A stretch of 64,000 bases of DNA from Methylobrevis albus. Its GTDB lineage: Bacteria > Pseudomonadota > Alphaproteobacteria > Rhizobiales > Pleomorphomonadaceae. The stretch is taken from positions 186,001 to 250,000 of the forward strand of contig NZ_JADZLT010000052.1 in the NCBI RefSeq assembly GCF_015904235.1. Reading direction: 5' to 3'. Under the pieces are notes generated by a model, which saw only the letters and a program-made list of their open reading frames with translations, ran no database searches and had not been told where the DNA came from. Shown one piece after another: positions 53,431-62,575 of the stretch (position 1 is the stretch's first letter; the number at the start of each line of letters is the position of its first letter). Made by a program: the position numbers and the translations under genes.

Positions 53431-54444
53431 TCAGAAGCCTTCGAGCACGATCTTGCCGCGGGCCTTGCCGGTCTCGATCAGAGCGTGGGCCGTCTTCAGC
53501 GTCGCGGCGCTGATCGGCGACAGGGTCTCGGTCAGCGTGGTGCGGATGCGGCCGGCGTCGACCAGAGCGGCGACTTCGGTGAGCAGCTTGCCTTGCTCGC
53601 CCATGTCCGGCGTGCCGAAGATCGAGCGGGTGAACATCAGCTCCCAGTGGATCGACACCGCCTTGCGCTTGAAGCCGTTGACGTCGAGCTGCGCGGGGTC
53701 GTCGATCAGGCCGAAGCGGCCCTGCGGCGCGATCAGCTTGATGATCTCGTCGAGATGCCGATGGGTCTCGGTGGTCGAGAACACGAAGGCCGGCGCGCCG
53801 ACGCCGAGCGCCTCGACCTGCTCGGCGAGCGGCCGCGCGTGGTCGACGACATGATGGGCGCCGAGCGATTTCACCCAGTCTTGCGTTTCGGGACGCGAGG
53901 CGGTCGCGATCACCGTCAGGTCGGTGAGCGCCCGCAGCAGCTGGATGGCGATCGAGCCGACGCCGCCGGCGCCGCCGATGATCAGGACCGCTTTCGCCGC
54001 GCCCGGCACCGGACGGCGGACGTCGAGGCGGTCGAACAGCATTTCCCAGGCGGTGATCGCGGTCAGTGGCAGCGCCGCGGCCTCGGCGTTCGACAGCGTC
54101 GCCGGCTTGATGCCGACGATGCGGCTGTCCACCAGATGGAACTCGGCGTTGGCGCCCGGCCGGAGGATCGAGCCGGCGTAGTAGACCTCGTCGCCGACCG
54201 CAAAGCCGGTGACGGCGTCCCCGACCTCGGCGACGCGGCCGACGGCGTCCCAGCCCAGCACCTTGAACTCGCCGTCCGCCGGGGCGGCGCTGCGGCGGAT
54301 CTTGGTGTCGACGGGGTTCACCGAAATCGCCGCCACCTCGACGAGGAGGTCGTGGCCGGAGGCGACCGGCCGCGGCAGGTCGATGTCTTCCAGCGCGTCC
54401 GCCCGGTCGATGCTGCCGGGGGGCCTGTAGCCGATGGCCTTCAT
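53431..54444 (-). CDS. Zinc-type alcohol dehydrogenase-like quinone/enone oxidoreductase
   Basis: 337 aa medium-chain dehydrogenase. GroES-like half: VEVAAISVNPVDTKIRRS and LGWDAVGRVAEVGDAVTGF; Rossmann motif VLIIGGAGGVGSIAIQLLRA near 152; VVDHARPLAEQV follows. No zinc-binding cysteines in the typical positions, so it belongs to the zinc-independent quinone oxidoreductase type (YhdH/YogA-like). It is expected to reduce an alkenal or quinone with NADPH. The divergent HxlR-type regulator 108 nt away probably senses a reactive aldehyde or quinone and controls it. Confidence 0.87.
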   Translation of the reverse strand: MKAIGYRPPGSIDRADALEDIDLPRPVASGHDLLVEVAAISVNPVDTKIRRSAAPADGEFKVLGWDAVGRVAEVGDAVTGFAVGDEVYYAGSILRPGANAEFHLVDSRIVGIKPATLSNAEAAALPLTAITAWEMLFDRLDVRRPVPGAAKAVLIIGGAGGVGSIAIQLLRALTDLTVIATASRPETQDWVKSLGAHHVVDHARPLAEQVEALGVGAPAFVFSTTETHRHLDEIIKLIAPQGRFGLIDDPAQLDVNGFKRKAVSIHWELMFTRSIFGTPDMGEQGKLLTEVAALVDAGRIRTTLTETLSPISAATLKTAHALIETGKARGKIVLEGF

Positions 54445-54552
54445 GATGGTCGCTCCGTCGTGTCGATTGCAATGGGCGGAAATTGTGCCTACGCTCGATG
54501 GATCACAATACGCACAAGCAATGCACATAGTGTCGAAAAGGATACTGTCCGC

Positions 54553-54927
54553 ATGGCCAAGGCCCGGCATTCCCGCTTCGACTGCACCCCCGGTTGTTCG
54601 GTCGAGGCCGCCATCGGGCTGATCGACGGCAAGTGGAAGTCGATCATCCTGTGGCATCTGCTCTCGGGCACGCTGCGCTTCAACGAGCTGCGCCGCCACG
54701 TGCAGAACTGCACGCCGCGGATGCTGACCAACCAACTGCGCGAGATGGAGGAGAACGGGCTGATCACCCGCAAGGTCTACGCGCAGGTGCCGCCGAAGGT
54801 GGAGTATTCGCTGTCCGAACTCGGTCGCAGCATGGAGCCGATCCTGCGCACGCTGAAGGAATGGGGCGACGCCAACATCGGCCTCTACGGCAAGCCGACC
54901 GGCCACGATCCGCGCGAGGCGGCCTGA
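54553..54927 (+). CDS. HxlR-family winged-helix regulator
   Basis: 124 aa. Cysteine-bearing CTPGCSVEAAIGLIDGKWKS near residue 11, then LLSGTLRFNELRRHVQNCTPRMLTNQLREMEENGLI and VPPKVEYSLSELGRSMEPIL, the HxlR fold. N-terminal cysteines in this family act as redox or electrophile sensors (as in YodB and QorR). It faces the enone/quinone oxidoreductase gene, so QorR-like control of that gene is likely. Start at ATG 54553. Confidence 0.92.
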   Translation: MAKARHSRFDCTPGCSVEAAIGLIDGKWKSIILWHLLSGTLRFNELRRHVQNCTPRMLTNQLREMEENGLITRKVYAQVPPKVEYSLSELGRSMEPILRTLKEWGDANIGLYGKPTGHDPREAA

Positions 54928-55188
54928 GGCAGCGGGTGTCGTCGATTTGCGACGTGTCGGCCGGGCGGGTCGTCCCTTGACTTCGCTCGGCGCGGGCGCA
55001 GTTGACGTCGCGAGCCGCACGCAGAGCAGAGTCACCATGCGCCGATTTTTGAACGACACGGCCGCCGCGCCGGGGAGCGAGCCCTGCCTGGTCCGCTCGC
55101 GTCCGCGGTGGAGCGCCGCCGCGGCCGTTGCCCGCTACCCCGCGGAAGCAAATGGGGCGATCTCGATGCTTGCCCCGAGGCGGGCCGC

Positions 55189-56727
55189 ATGACGGTGCTG
55201 CGCGTCGTCCTCGGCGACCAGCTCTCGGCGCGGCTCGCCATCGTCGCGGAGGCCGAGAAGGGCACGGATGTGATCCTGATCGCCGAGGTGATGGCCGAGG
55301 CAAGCTACGTCCGCCACCACGTCAAGAAGATCGCCTTTCTGTTCTCCGCCATGCGCCACTATGCCGAGGCGCTGCGGCAGGCCGGGCACAACGTGCGCTA
55401 CGTCACGCTGGACGACGAGGCCAACAGCCAGAGCCTCGACGGCGAGATCCTGCGCGCGGTAGAGGAACTGCGGCCGAGCCGGGTGATGGTGACCGAGCCC
55501 GGCGAATGGCGGCTGCGCGAGCGGTTCGAGGCGCTGCGGCTGGCGCTGCCGGTGCCGCTCGACATCCTGCCCGACACCCGTTTTCTCTGCGCCCATGCCG
55601 AATTCGGCGACTGGGTCGAGGGGCGGCGCGAGCTGCGGATGGAGTATTTCTACCGCGAGATGCGCCGCCGGCACGACATTCTGATGGAGCCGGGCGGCAA
55701 GCCCGCCGGCGGGCGCTGGAACTTCGACGCCGACAACCGCAAGCCGCCGAAGGCCGGGCTCTCGTCGCCGCGGCGGCTGAGCTTCCGGAAGGACGCAATC
55801 ACGCTCGAGGTGCTCGACCTGGTGCGGCGGCGGTTTCCGGACGGCTACGGCCGGCTGGAGCCGTTCCACTTCGCGGTGACGCGGCGGCAGGCGCTGCGCG
55901 AGCTCGATCATTTCATCGATCAGATCCTGCCGGGCTTCGGCGACCATCAGGACGCGATGGTGGCCGGCGAGCCGTTCCTGCGCCACTCGCTGCTCGCCGC
56001 CTACATCAACGCCGGGCTGCTCTACCCGCTGGAGGTCTGCCAGAAGGCCGAGGCGGCGTTCCGCGCCGGCGCGGCGCCGCTCAACGCCGCCGAGGGCTTC
56101 ATCCGGCAGATCCTCGGCTGGCGCGAGTATGTGCGCGGCGTCTACTGGCGCTTCATGCCGGAGTATCTGGAACGCAACACGCTCGAGGCGACCGAGCCGC
56201 TGCCGTGGTTCTACTGGAGCGGCGAGACGCGGATGGCCTGCCTGCGCGAGGCGCTGGCGCACACCTTCGACCACGCCTATTCGCACCACATCCAGCGCCT
56301 GATGATCACCGGCAACTTCGCGCTGATTGCCGGGATCGCGCCGAAGGCGGTGCACGAATGGTATCTCGCCGTCTATGCCGATGCCTATGAATGGGTCGAG
56401 GCGCCGAACACCCTCGGCATGGCGCTCTACGCCGACGGCGGGCTGCTCGGTTCCAAGCCCTATGCGGCGAGCGGCAACTATATCAACAAGATGAGCAACT
56501 TCTGCGCCGGCTGCGCCTATGATCCGGCGGTTTCGGTCGGGGAGGGTGCCTGCCCGTTCAACGCGCTCTACTGGGATTTCATGGCCCGCCACCGCGACCG
56601 CTTCAGCGGCAACGCCCGCATGCCCTACGTCTATGCCAACCTCGACCGGATGGGAGCGGAGAAGCAGGTGGCGCTGCGCGAGCAGGCGGCGGCCCATCTC
56701 GATGCGATGCGCGCGGGGCGGCTGTGA
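55189..56727 (+). CDS. phrB: Iron-sulfur bacterial (6-4) photolyase, PhrB-like
   Basis: 512 aa of the FeS-BCP (prokaryotic 6-4 photolyase) family. N-terminal chromophore domain LRVVLGDQLSARLAI and YVRHHVKKIAFLFSAMRHYAEALR; FAD domain with ILGWREYVRGVYWRFMPEYLE, LAHTFDHAYSHHIQRLMITGNFALIAGI and YADGGLLGSKPYAASGNYIN. Cysteines C351, C439, C442 and C455 have exactly the spacing reported for the [4Fe-4S] ligands of Agrobacterium PhrB (350/438/441/454). It repairs UV (6-4) lesions in DNA with light. Start at ATG 55189. The stop overlaps the DUF2256 gene by 4 nt. Confidence 0.93.
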   Translation: MTVLRVVLGDQLSARLAIVAEAEKGTDVILIAEVMAEASYVRHHVKKIAFLFSAMRHYAEALRQAGHNVRYVTLDDEANSQSLDGEILRAVEELRPSRVMVTEPGEWRLRERFEALRLALPVPLDILPDTRFLCAHAEFGDWVEGRRELRMEYFYREMRRRHDILMEPGGKPAGGRWNFDADNRKPPKAGLSSPRRLSFRKDAITLEVLDLVRRRFPDGYGRLEPFHFAVTRRQALRELDHFIDQILPGFGDHQDAMVAGEPFLRHSLLAAYINAGLLYPLEVCQKAEAAFRAGAAPLNAAEGFIRQILGWREYVRGVYWRFMPEYLERNTLEATEPLPWFYWSGETRMACLREALAHTFDHAYSHHIQRLMITGNFALIAGIAPKAVHEWYLAVYADAYEWVEAPNTLGMALYADGGLLGSKPYAASGNYINKMSNFCAGCAYDPAVSVGEGACPFNALYWDFMARHRDRFSGNARMPYVYANLDRMGAEKQVALREQAAAHLDAMRAGRL

Positions 56728-56906
56728 AGCAGAAGCGCATCGCCAAGGCCGACCTGCCGACCAAGACCTGCGCGGTCTGCCAGCGCCCGTTCACCTGGCG
56801 GAAGAAGTGGAGCAAGGTCTGGGACGAGGTGCTCTACTGCTCCGACGCCTGCCGCGGGAACCGCAAGGCGAAGAGCGGGCCGGCGGCTGGGACCGAGCCG
56901 CGCTGA
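56724..56906 (+). CDS. DUF2256 zinc-ribbon-like small protein
   Basis: 60 aa. C16-x2-C19 and C39-x3-C43 (KTCAVCQRPFTWRKKWSKVW, YCSDACR), a probable zinc site. DUF2256 proteins are usually adjacent to FeS photolyase or cryptochrome genes; here the ATG overlaps the phrB stop by 4 nt, so the pair is cotranslated. It may help cluster insertion or repair, but no function is established. Confidence 0.93.
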   Translation: MKQKRIAKADLPTKTCAVCQRPFTWRKKWSKVWDEVLYCSDACRGNRKAKSGPAAGTEPR

Positions 56907-56937
56907 CGCCCGGCCGGCGCCGTCATCGTCGAGGGCG

Positions 56938-58332
56938 CTAGATCCGAACCCCGCGCGCGAGGTCGTCCAGCGTCGCGTCGAGGGCCTCGCCCACGACCTC
57001 GACGATCCGCTCGATGTCGGGGGCCGTGGCAATCAGCGGCGGGGCGGTGGAGAGGATGTCGCCGAGCGCGCGCAGGATGACGCCGCGGGCCTGGCAGTGG
57101 CGCTCGACCATCAGGCCGACGCGGCCGGGCTCGGCGAAGGGTGTCTTCGCCGTCTTGTCGGCGACGAGTTCCCAGCCGCCGAGGAAGCCGACGCCGCGCG
57201 CCTCGCCGACCAGCGGATGCTCCGCATGGCTGCGGATGCCCTGCTGCAGCAGCGGCGCGAGGCGGGCGACGTTGCCGAGCACGTCGAGCTCCTTGTAGAG
57301 ATCGAGCGTCTCGAGCGCCACGGCGGCCGCCACCGGATGGCCGGAGTAGGTGAAGCCGTGCCCGAAGACGCCGAGCTTGCCCGACTGCGCGTAGCAGGCT
57401 TCCCAGATCGCCTCGCTCATCATCAGTGCCGAGATCGGCAGGTAGCCGGACGAGAGGCCCTTGGCGACCGTGATCATGTCCGGCGCGAGGCCGTAGAGGC
57501 TGCCGCCGAACATGGCGCCGAGCCGGCCGAAGCCGCAGATCACCTCGTCGGCGATGAAGAGAATGTCGTATTTCCGCAGGATCGGCTGGATCAGGTCGAA
57601 GTAGCCCGCGGGGGGCACGATGACGCCGCCCGAACCGATCACCGGCTCGGCGAAGAAGGCGGCGATGGTCTCCGGGCCCTCGCGCAGGATCAGCGCCTCG
57701 AGGTTCGCGGCGAGTCGCACGGCGTAGGCCGCCTCGCTCTCGCCGGGCAGGCCGTACTTCCAGTGGCTCGGGCAGTCGGTGTGCAGGAAGTTCGGCAGCG
57801 GCAGGTCGAAATCGGCATGGTTGCGGGCAAGCCCGGTGATGCTGCCCGACGCCACGGTGATGCCGTGGTAGCCGCCGATTCGGCCGATGATCTTCTTCTT
57901 CCCGGGTCGGCCGAGGGCGTTGTTGTAGTACCAGGCGAGCTTGACGGCGGTGTCGTTCGCCTCCGAGCCGGAGTTGGCGAAGAACACCTTCGACATCGGC
58001 ACCGGCGCGATGGCGAGCAGCCGCTCGGCGAGGCGGATCGCCGGCGGGTGGCTCTTGTGGCGGAAGAGGTGATAGCTCGGCAGCTCGCGCATCTGCCGGT
58101 AGGCCGCGTCCGCGAGGCGGGTCTGGCCGAAGCCGAGCGACACCGACCACAGCCCGGAGACGCCCTCGATGTAGGCGTTGCCGTCGTCGTCATAGACGTG
58201 CACGCCCTCGCCGCGCGTGACGAGCAGCGGCCCCTCGCGGTCATGCCGCTGCAGGTCGGTCATCGGATGGATCAGGGCCGCGCGGTCGCGGGCGCTGTCG
58301 GAATTCGCGGTCGTCGCGGCGCTGTCCTGCAT
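56938..58332 (-). CDS. Class III aminotransferase (omega-amino acid/aspartate family)
   Basis: 464 aa, PLP-dependent. Landmarks: GPLLVTRGEGVHVYDDDGNAYIEG early, FFANSGSEANDTAVKLAWYYNNALG (PLP phosphate), GGYHGITVASGSITG, the ADEVICGFGRLGAMFG aspartate, MITVAKGLSSGYLPISAL with the catalytic lysine in VAKG, and HGFTYSGHPVAAAVALETLD. The longest open frame extends upstream, but ATG 58332 (MQDSAATT) is the natural start. It resembles beta-alanine or putrescine:pyruvate transaminases. It is the last gene of the hydantoinase/oxoprolinase operon, which suggests amino acids released there are transaminated. The stop is 31 nt from the convergent DUF2256 gene. Confidence 0.88.
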   Translation of the reverse strand: MQDSAATTANSDSARDRAALIHPMTDLQRHDREGPLLVTRGEGVHVYDDDGNAYIEGVSGLWSVSLGFGQTRLADAAYRQMRELPSYHLFRHKSHPPAIRLAERLLAIAPVPMSKVFFANSGSEANDTAVKLAWYYNNALGRPGKKKIIGRIGGYHGITVASGSITGLARNHADFDLPLPNFLHTDCPSHWKYGLPGESEAAYAVRLAANLEALILREGPETIAAFFAEPVIGSGGVIVPPAGYFDLIQPILRKYDILFIADEVICGFGRLGAMFGGSLYGLAPDMITVAKGLSSGYLPISALMMSEAIWEACYAQSGKLGVFGHGFTYSGHPVAAAVALETLDLYKELDVLGNVARLAPLLQQGIRSHAEHPLVGEARGVGFLGGWELVADKTAKTPFAEPGRVGLMVERHCQARGVILRALGDILSTAPPLIATAPDIERIVEVVGEALDATLDDLARGVRI

Positions 58333-58388
58333 CGCTGCCTCGTGGTGCAACGGAGTGAAGGCCGCCCCGGCGGGGCGGCCGGGGCGGC

Positions 58389-60185
58389 TCAGGCGCCGGC
58401 GCGGATCCGCGCGGTTTCGGCGGCATCGACGGTGCCGTCCGGGGCGAGGGCGACCTTGTAGACGTCGCGGGCGCGTCCGGCCGTGATCCATTTCTCGCGC
58501 ACGTCGCTGGCGACGCGCTCGGGATCGCGCGTTGCCGGGTCGCCGTAGCCGCCGCCTGCCGTCGCGTAGGAGACGACGGTCTGGTCGCGGCGGACATGGA
58601 TCTGCTCGGAGGTCCGGAGCGGCGTGATCGTGCCGTCGTCGGCGGCGAGCCATTGCCGCGCCGGCTGGGCGTCGTGGCCGCCGCGGGTGCCCTTGGCGGG
58701 ATTGACGGTGCCGTCGCTGCAGAATCCGAGCTCGAAGTCGCAGTCGACCGGGCGGTACTCGGTGAGCAGACCCGGCGCGCCGCGGTGCATGCCGGCGCCC
58801 TCGCTGTCGGCGACGAGGCGGCGCGTCGTGATCATCATCGGATGCAGCATCTCGTCCACCTCGACGCTGTCGTAGAACGGCATGCCGGCGTTGCCCATCG
58901 AGAACAGCGACAGCCAGCCGTCCTGGGTCGGCGTGCCGGCGCCGCCGGCGCCGGCGAGGATCACCTCGTTGACGAAGGCGTGGCCGTTGCGCGGATCGAC
59001 GCCGGAGATGACGCCGGCCGACGGCGGGATCGCCGCACCGCCTTCGGCCATGCCGATCGCGGGGTCGATGGCGGCCAGCGCGCACTGCACCGCGTTGGTG
59101 ACGCGGTCGCCGAGGTTGGTCGTCGCGACCGAGGTCGAGGTCGGGTGGAACGGGATGCCGACGACGCAGCCCTCGCGCAGGTGCACGACGATGCGCCGGA
59201 GGCTGCCGGCGTTCGGCTGCATCGGCGTCGGCAGGCTGTTGAAGACGCCGACGATGGCGGCGGTGCGGGCGCAGGCGTGCGAGAGGTTCACGCCGACGGG
59301 CAGGCAGTCGATGTTGTCGGTCATGTCGACGGTGATGATCGCCGCCTCGGGATCGACCGTCACGTCGGCGTTGGCCGGGATGCCCTCGGGCGGCGTGCGC
59401 GGCAGCGGATCATGCACCGAGGTCGCCCGCGCGCGGCCAGGGCGGATGGTGCGGATGCAGTCGATCATCTGCTGTTCGGAGAGGTCGAACCAGTCCTGCG
59501 CATGACGGGTCAGCGCGTCCCAGCCGAGCTCGCGCCCCATCCGCATGATCTCCTGCTCGCCGATGCGGGCGGCGCCGACCGTCGCGAGATAGTCGCCGCG
59601 CCACTGGTTCGGCACGCGGATGCGCATCATGCAGATGTTGATGATGTCCTGGATGTCCTTGTAGCCGGTCTGCACCTTCACCGCCGGGAAGATCAGCGCG
59701 CCTTCCTCGTAGACGTCGCGCGCATCGCCCATGTAGGTCGTCGGCAGCGAGTTGCCGCAGTCGGCCTGGTGCGCCTTGGCGAGCACGGTGAAGCGGTGGC
59801 GGCCGTCGTCGTCGAACACCGGCACGAGGATGGTGTGGTCGGCGGCGTGGCTGTTGCCGTGATAGGGCGAGTTGTGCAGGAAGGCGTCGCCGGGCTTCAG
59901 GTCCGGATGCATGTCGAGCATCGCCCGCGCCATCAGGTCGGCGCCGCCGATGACGTGGATCGGATAGCTGTCGGCGGCGGTCAGGAGCTCGCAGTCGGCG
60001 GTGACGAGGGCGCAGGAGAAGTCGCGCGCCGTGTTGATGACGCCGGAGCGCGCGGTGCGCAGCAGCGTGTTCGCCATCTTGCGCGTGACACCTTCGAAGC
60101 GCTTCTGGACGATGGCGAGCCGGACGCCGTCGGGCCGGGCGCGGGCCGGGGCGACAGTCGGGGCGGGGGACGGGGCAGAGGTCAT
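58389..60185 (-). CDS. hyuB: Hydantoinase B/oxoprolinase-family subunit
   Basis: 598 aa. The opening VRLAIVQKRFEGVTRKMANTLLRTARSGVINTARDFSCALV is the HyuB signature; later GDAFLHNSPYHGNSHAADHTILVPVF, TVLAKAHQADCGNSLPT and DNIDCLPVGVNLSHACARTA belong to the family core. Together with HyuA it forms an ATP-dependent cyclic-imide or lactam hydrolase (N-methylhydantoinase, 5-oxoprolinase, acetone carboxylase families). GAGGAG precedes ATG 60185; the longer open frame upstream is the shadow of hyuA. The substrate is unresolved. It lies 26 nt after hyuA. Confidence 0.9.
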   Translation of the reverse strand: MTSAPSPAPTVAPARARPDGVRLAIVQKRFEGVTRKMANTLLRTARSGVINTARDFSCALVTADCELLTAADSYPIHVIGGADLMARAMLDMHPDLKPGDAFLHNSPYHGNSHAADHTILVPVFDDDGRHRFTVLAKAHQADCGNSLPTTYMGDARDVYEEGALIFPAVKVQTGYKDIQDIINICMMRIRVPNQWRGDYLATVGAARIGEQEIMRMGRELGWDALTRHAQDWFDLSEQQMIDCIRTIRPGRARATSVHDPLPRTPPEGIPANADVTVDPEAAIITVDMTDNIDCLPVGVNLSHACARTAAIVGVFNSLPTPMQPNAGSLRRIVVHLREGCVVGIPFHPTSTSVATTNLGDRVTNAVQCALAAIDPAIGMAEGGAAIPPSAGVISGVDPRNGHAFVNEVILAGAGGAGTPTQDGWLSLFSMGNAGMPFYDSVEVDEMLHPMMITTRRLVADSEGAGMHRGAPGLLTEYRPVDCDFELGFCSDGTVNPAKGTRGGHDAQPARQWLAADDGTITPLRTSEQIHVRRDQTVVSYATAGGGYGDPATRDPERVASDVREKWITAGRARDVYKVALAPDGTVDAAETARIRAGA

Positions 60186-60211
60186 GGGCTGGATCTCCTC
60201 GCGGCCGGACT

Positions 60212-62269
60212 TCAAAGCGAAATGACGAGCTGGCCGGACGGCTTCTTGCGGGCCGTCGCGCCGGGATTGATCACCACCGAGGTGAAGCTCGACTCGATCA
60301 CCGCGGGACCGACCACCGGCTCTGCGGGGTCGAGGTCGTCCCAGCGGAAGGCCGGCGCCTCGACCGGGCCGGTCTCGCGGAAGGTCATCGTGCGGTGCAC
60401 CGCCTTCGGCCCGCCCCCCGGCTGCGGCGCGAGATGGGCGCGGCTCTCCTCGGCGACGCGGCAGCGCGCGACGGCGCGCCAGCCCATGATCTCGACGTCG
60501 TCGCCGTCGTCGCGGAACGAGAACAGGTCCTGGTGGCGGGCGTGGAACGCGGCGACGAGCCGGGCGACCGCGTCCGGCGCGCCGAGATCGGCGGGCGTGA
60601 ACGGCACCTCGATCTCCCAGACCTGGCTCGGGTAGCGGCCCTCGATGGCAAGATCGATACGCTTGTCGAAGGCGTCCGCGCCGGCGGCCGCGAAGAAGGC
60701 TTCCGCCTTCGCCGTCAGGTCGGCAACGATCGCCTGCGCCCGCGCGGGGTCGAACAGGCGGGTCGGCATGATGGCGGTGACGGCGAAGTCGCGCGTCAGC
60801 TCGGACATCATCGCGCCGGCGGCGCTGAGCGCGGCGCAGACGTCGGGCACGATCACCGTGGAGCACCGCAGGCGCCGGGCGATCAGCACCGTGTTGATGC
60901 CCGCCGCGCCGCCGCCGCCGATGATCGCCGTGCCGGTCGGGTCGATGCCCTGCTTGACCGTGATGTCCTCGATGGCGTTGACCATCTGCTCGGTGGCGAG
61001 ATCGATGATCGCCAGCGCCGCATCCTCGACCGACAGGCCGAGCGGCAGCGCGACGTCGCGCTCCACTACCTCCCGGGCGGCATCGCGGGCGAGGCCCATG
61101 CGGCCGCCGAGGAAGAAGCCGGGATCGATGTAGCCGAGCACCACGGCGGCGTCGGTCACCGTCGGCCGGGTGCCGCCGCGGCCGTAGCACACCGGGCCCG
61201 GCGTCGAGCCGGCACTCTCCGGGCCGACGTGCAGCAGGCCCGAGGCATCGACCCGGGCGATCGAGCCGCCGCCGGCGCCGATGCTTTTGACGTCGACCGA
61301 GGGGAAGCCGGTGAGATGGCCGCGATAAATCGTGCCGAGCCAGGTGTCGCGGGTCCACGGGATCACGCCGTCCTTTACGAGGCTGACGTCGTAGGTGGTG
61401 CCGCCGGCATCGGTGACGATCGCGGCGTCCCAACCTTCCTCGGCGGAGAAGTAGCGCCCGGCGACCGGGGCCATCGAGGGGCCGGAGTTGAGCGCGAGAA
61501 TCGGGCGCTCCGAGAGGTCGTCGACGTCGACGAGGCCGCCCTGCGAGGTCACCGCGAAGATGCGCCCCTTCAGCCCGGCTTCGCCGAGGCGGGTCTTCAG
61601 CGCGTGCATGTAGCCCTGCATGATCGGCTTCAGCGAGGCGTCGATCGCCGCCGACGAGGTGCGGCGGTACTCGCGCACCGTCGGGTTCAGCTGGTGCGAC
61701 AGCGTGTAGGGCACGCCCGGCAGGTGCGCCTCGATCAGCCGGCCGACCGCGAGCTCGTGCGCCGGGTTGACGATCGACCAGATCAGCGACACCGCGACGG
61801 CTTCGACGCCCGCCGCCCGCATCGCCGTGATGATCTCGAGCACCGTGGCCTCTTCGAACGGCGCCATCTCGCGGCCGTCGGCCCAGATGCGGCCCGGCAC
61901 CTCGAAGGTCAGCGAGCGCGGGATGTAGGGGGGCGGGTAGGGGATCTGGTAGTTGAACGGATCGGTCCGGCCACCCTCGCGGATGACGAGGATGTCCGGG
62001 TGCCCCGCGGAGACGAGTAGAGCCGTGCGGGCCGTGCGCCCGGTGACGACGGCGTTGATCGCGCGCGTGGTGGAGTGGAACAGCAGGTCGGTCTCGGCGA
62101 GCAGGCCGGCGACGGTGCCGCCGGTCTGTTCGGCGGCCACGGCGACGGCATCGAGAATGCCATCGACAGGGTCGGGGTAGGTCGTCGCAGCCTTGTACAT
62201 CGAGAGTACGCCGCCCCGGTCCATCACCAGATCCGTGAAGGTTCCGCCCACGTCGATCGACAGCCGCAT
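60212..62269 (-). CDS. hyuA: Hydantoinase A/oxoprolinase-family subunit
   Basis: 685 aa. Begins MRLSIDVGGTFTDLVMDRGG with the phosphate-binding DVGGTFTD of the ASKHA fold, then LFHSTTRAINAVVTGRTART, NPTVREYRRTSSAAIDASLKP, VTDAGGTTYDVSLV and GAGGGSIARVDASG, all hallmarks of HyuA. This subunit binds ATP. The C-terminal domain includes the VVINPGATARKKPSGQ ending. GGAGG upstream of ATG 62269 supports the start. It is the first gene of the hyuA-hyuB-aminotransferase operon and starts in the shared promoter region with ridA-type gene. Confidence 0.9.
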   Translation of the reverse strand: MRLSIDVGGTFTDLVMDRGGVLSMYKAATTYPDPVDGILDAVAVAAEQTGGTVAGLLAETDLLFHSTTRAINAVVTGRTARTALLVSAGHPDILVIREGGRTDPFNYQIPYPPPYIPRSLTFEVPGRIWADGREMAPFEEATVLEIITAMRAAGVEAVAVSLIWSIVNPAHELAVGRLIEAHLPGVPYTLSHQLNPTVREYRRTSSAAIDASLKPIMQGYMHALKTRLGEAGLKGRIFAVTSQGGLVDVDDLSERPILALNSGPSMAPVAGRYFSAEEGWDAAIVTDAGGTTYDVSLVKDGVIPWTRDTWLGTIYRGHLTGFPSVDVKSIGAGGGSIARVDASGLLHVGPESAGSTPGPVCYGRGGTRPTVTDAAVVLGYIDPGFFLGGRMGLARDAAREVVERDVALPLGLSVEDAALAIIDLATEQMVNAIEDITVKQGIDPTGTAIIGGGGAAGINTVLIARRLRCSTVIVPDVCAALSAAGAMMSELTRDFAVTAIMPTRLFDPARAQAIVADLTAKAEAFFAAAGADAFDKRIDLAIEGRYPSQVWEIEVPFTPADLGAPDAVARLVAAFHARHQDLFSFRDDGDDVEIMGWRAVARCRVAEESRAHLAPQPGGGPKAVHRTMTFRETGPVEAPAFRWDDLDPAEPVVGPAVIESSFTSVVINPGATARKKPSGQLVISL

Positions 62270-62320
62270 CCGTTCGGTCCTCCGTCTGCCGGCCAGGAAG
62301 GCCGGCGCGCCCAGTTCATG

Positions 62321-62343
62321 ACTTGCGCACCATGCAAGCAAGT
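62321..62343. promoter_or_regulatory. Candidate operator A for the hyuA promoter
   Basis: ACTTGC (62321-62326) and GCAAGT (62338-62343) form an inverted repeat with an 11-nt spacer, about 52 nt upstream of the hyuA start. The first 16 nt, ACTTGCGCACCATGCA, match the inverse of site B in 14 of 16 positions. The gap 62270-62575 otherwise holds no gene. Confidence 0.55.
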
Positions 62344-62504
62344 TGCAGGCCAGAGGAGGGACCGCGGTGGGATCGACGGAGATCGCCGCGATTGGTCAAA
62401 TAGCCGAGGCGTGATCGCCTCATCTTTCGGCGGTTGGCACCGAAATAGGCAGGCGCGCCGGCGCCAGACAATACGCGGGGAGAGGCCATTTCAATGCATG
62501 GCAC

Positions 62505-62517
62505 GCAAGTGACTTGC
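62505..62517. promoter_or_regulatory. Candidate operator B for the ridA-type promoter
   Basis: GCAAGT-G-ACTTGC (62505-62517) is a perfect inverted repeat, 59 nt upstream of the ridA-type start. It uses the same half-sites as site A, so one regulator probably controls both directions. Confidence 0.55.
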
Positions 62518-62575
62518 AGTGATGCGCGGCATGTCGATTGCAGGATGGACGGCGTCAGCTACGGGAGCCGCCGCC

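Noticed and set aside
56938..59085. 715-aa version of the aminotransferase
   Set aside because: The first 251 codons are the shadow of hyuB; the aminotransferase fold starts at 58332.
58389..61433. Fusion of hyuB with upstream sequence into a 1014-aa protein
   Set aside because: The upstream part is a frame-shifted shadow of hyuA. HyuB starts at 60185 with its own GAGGAG site and family N-terminus.
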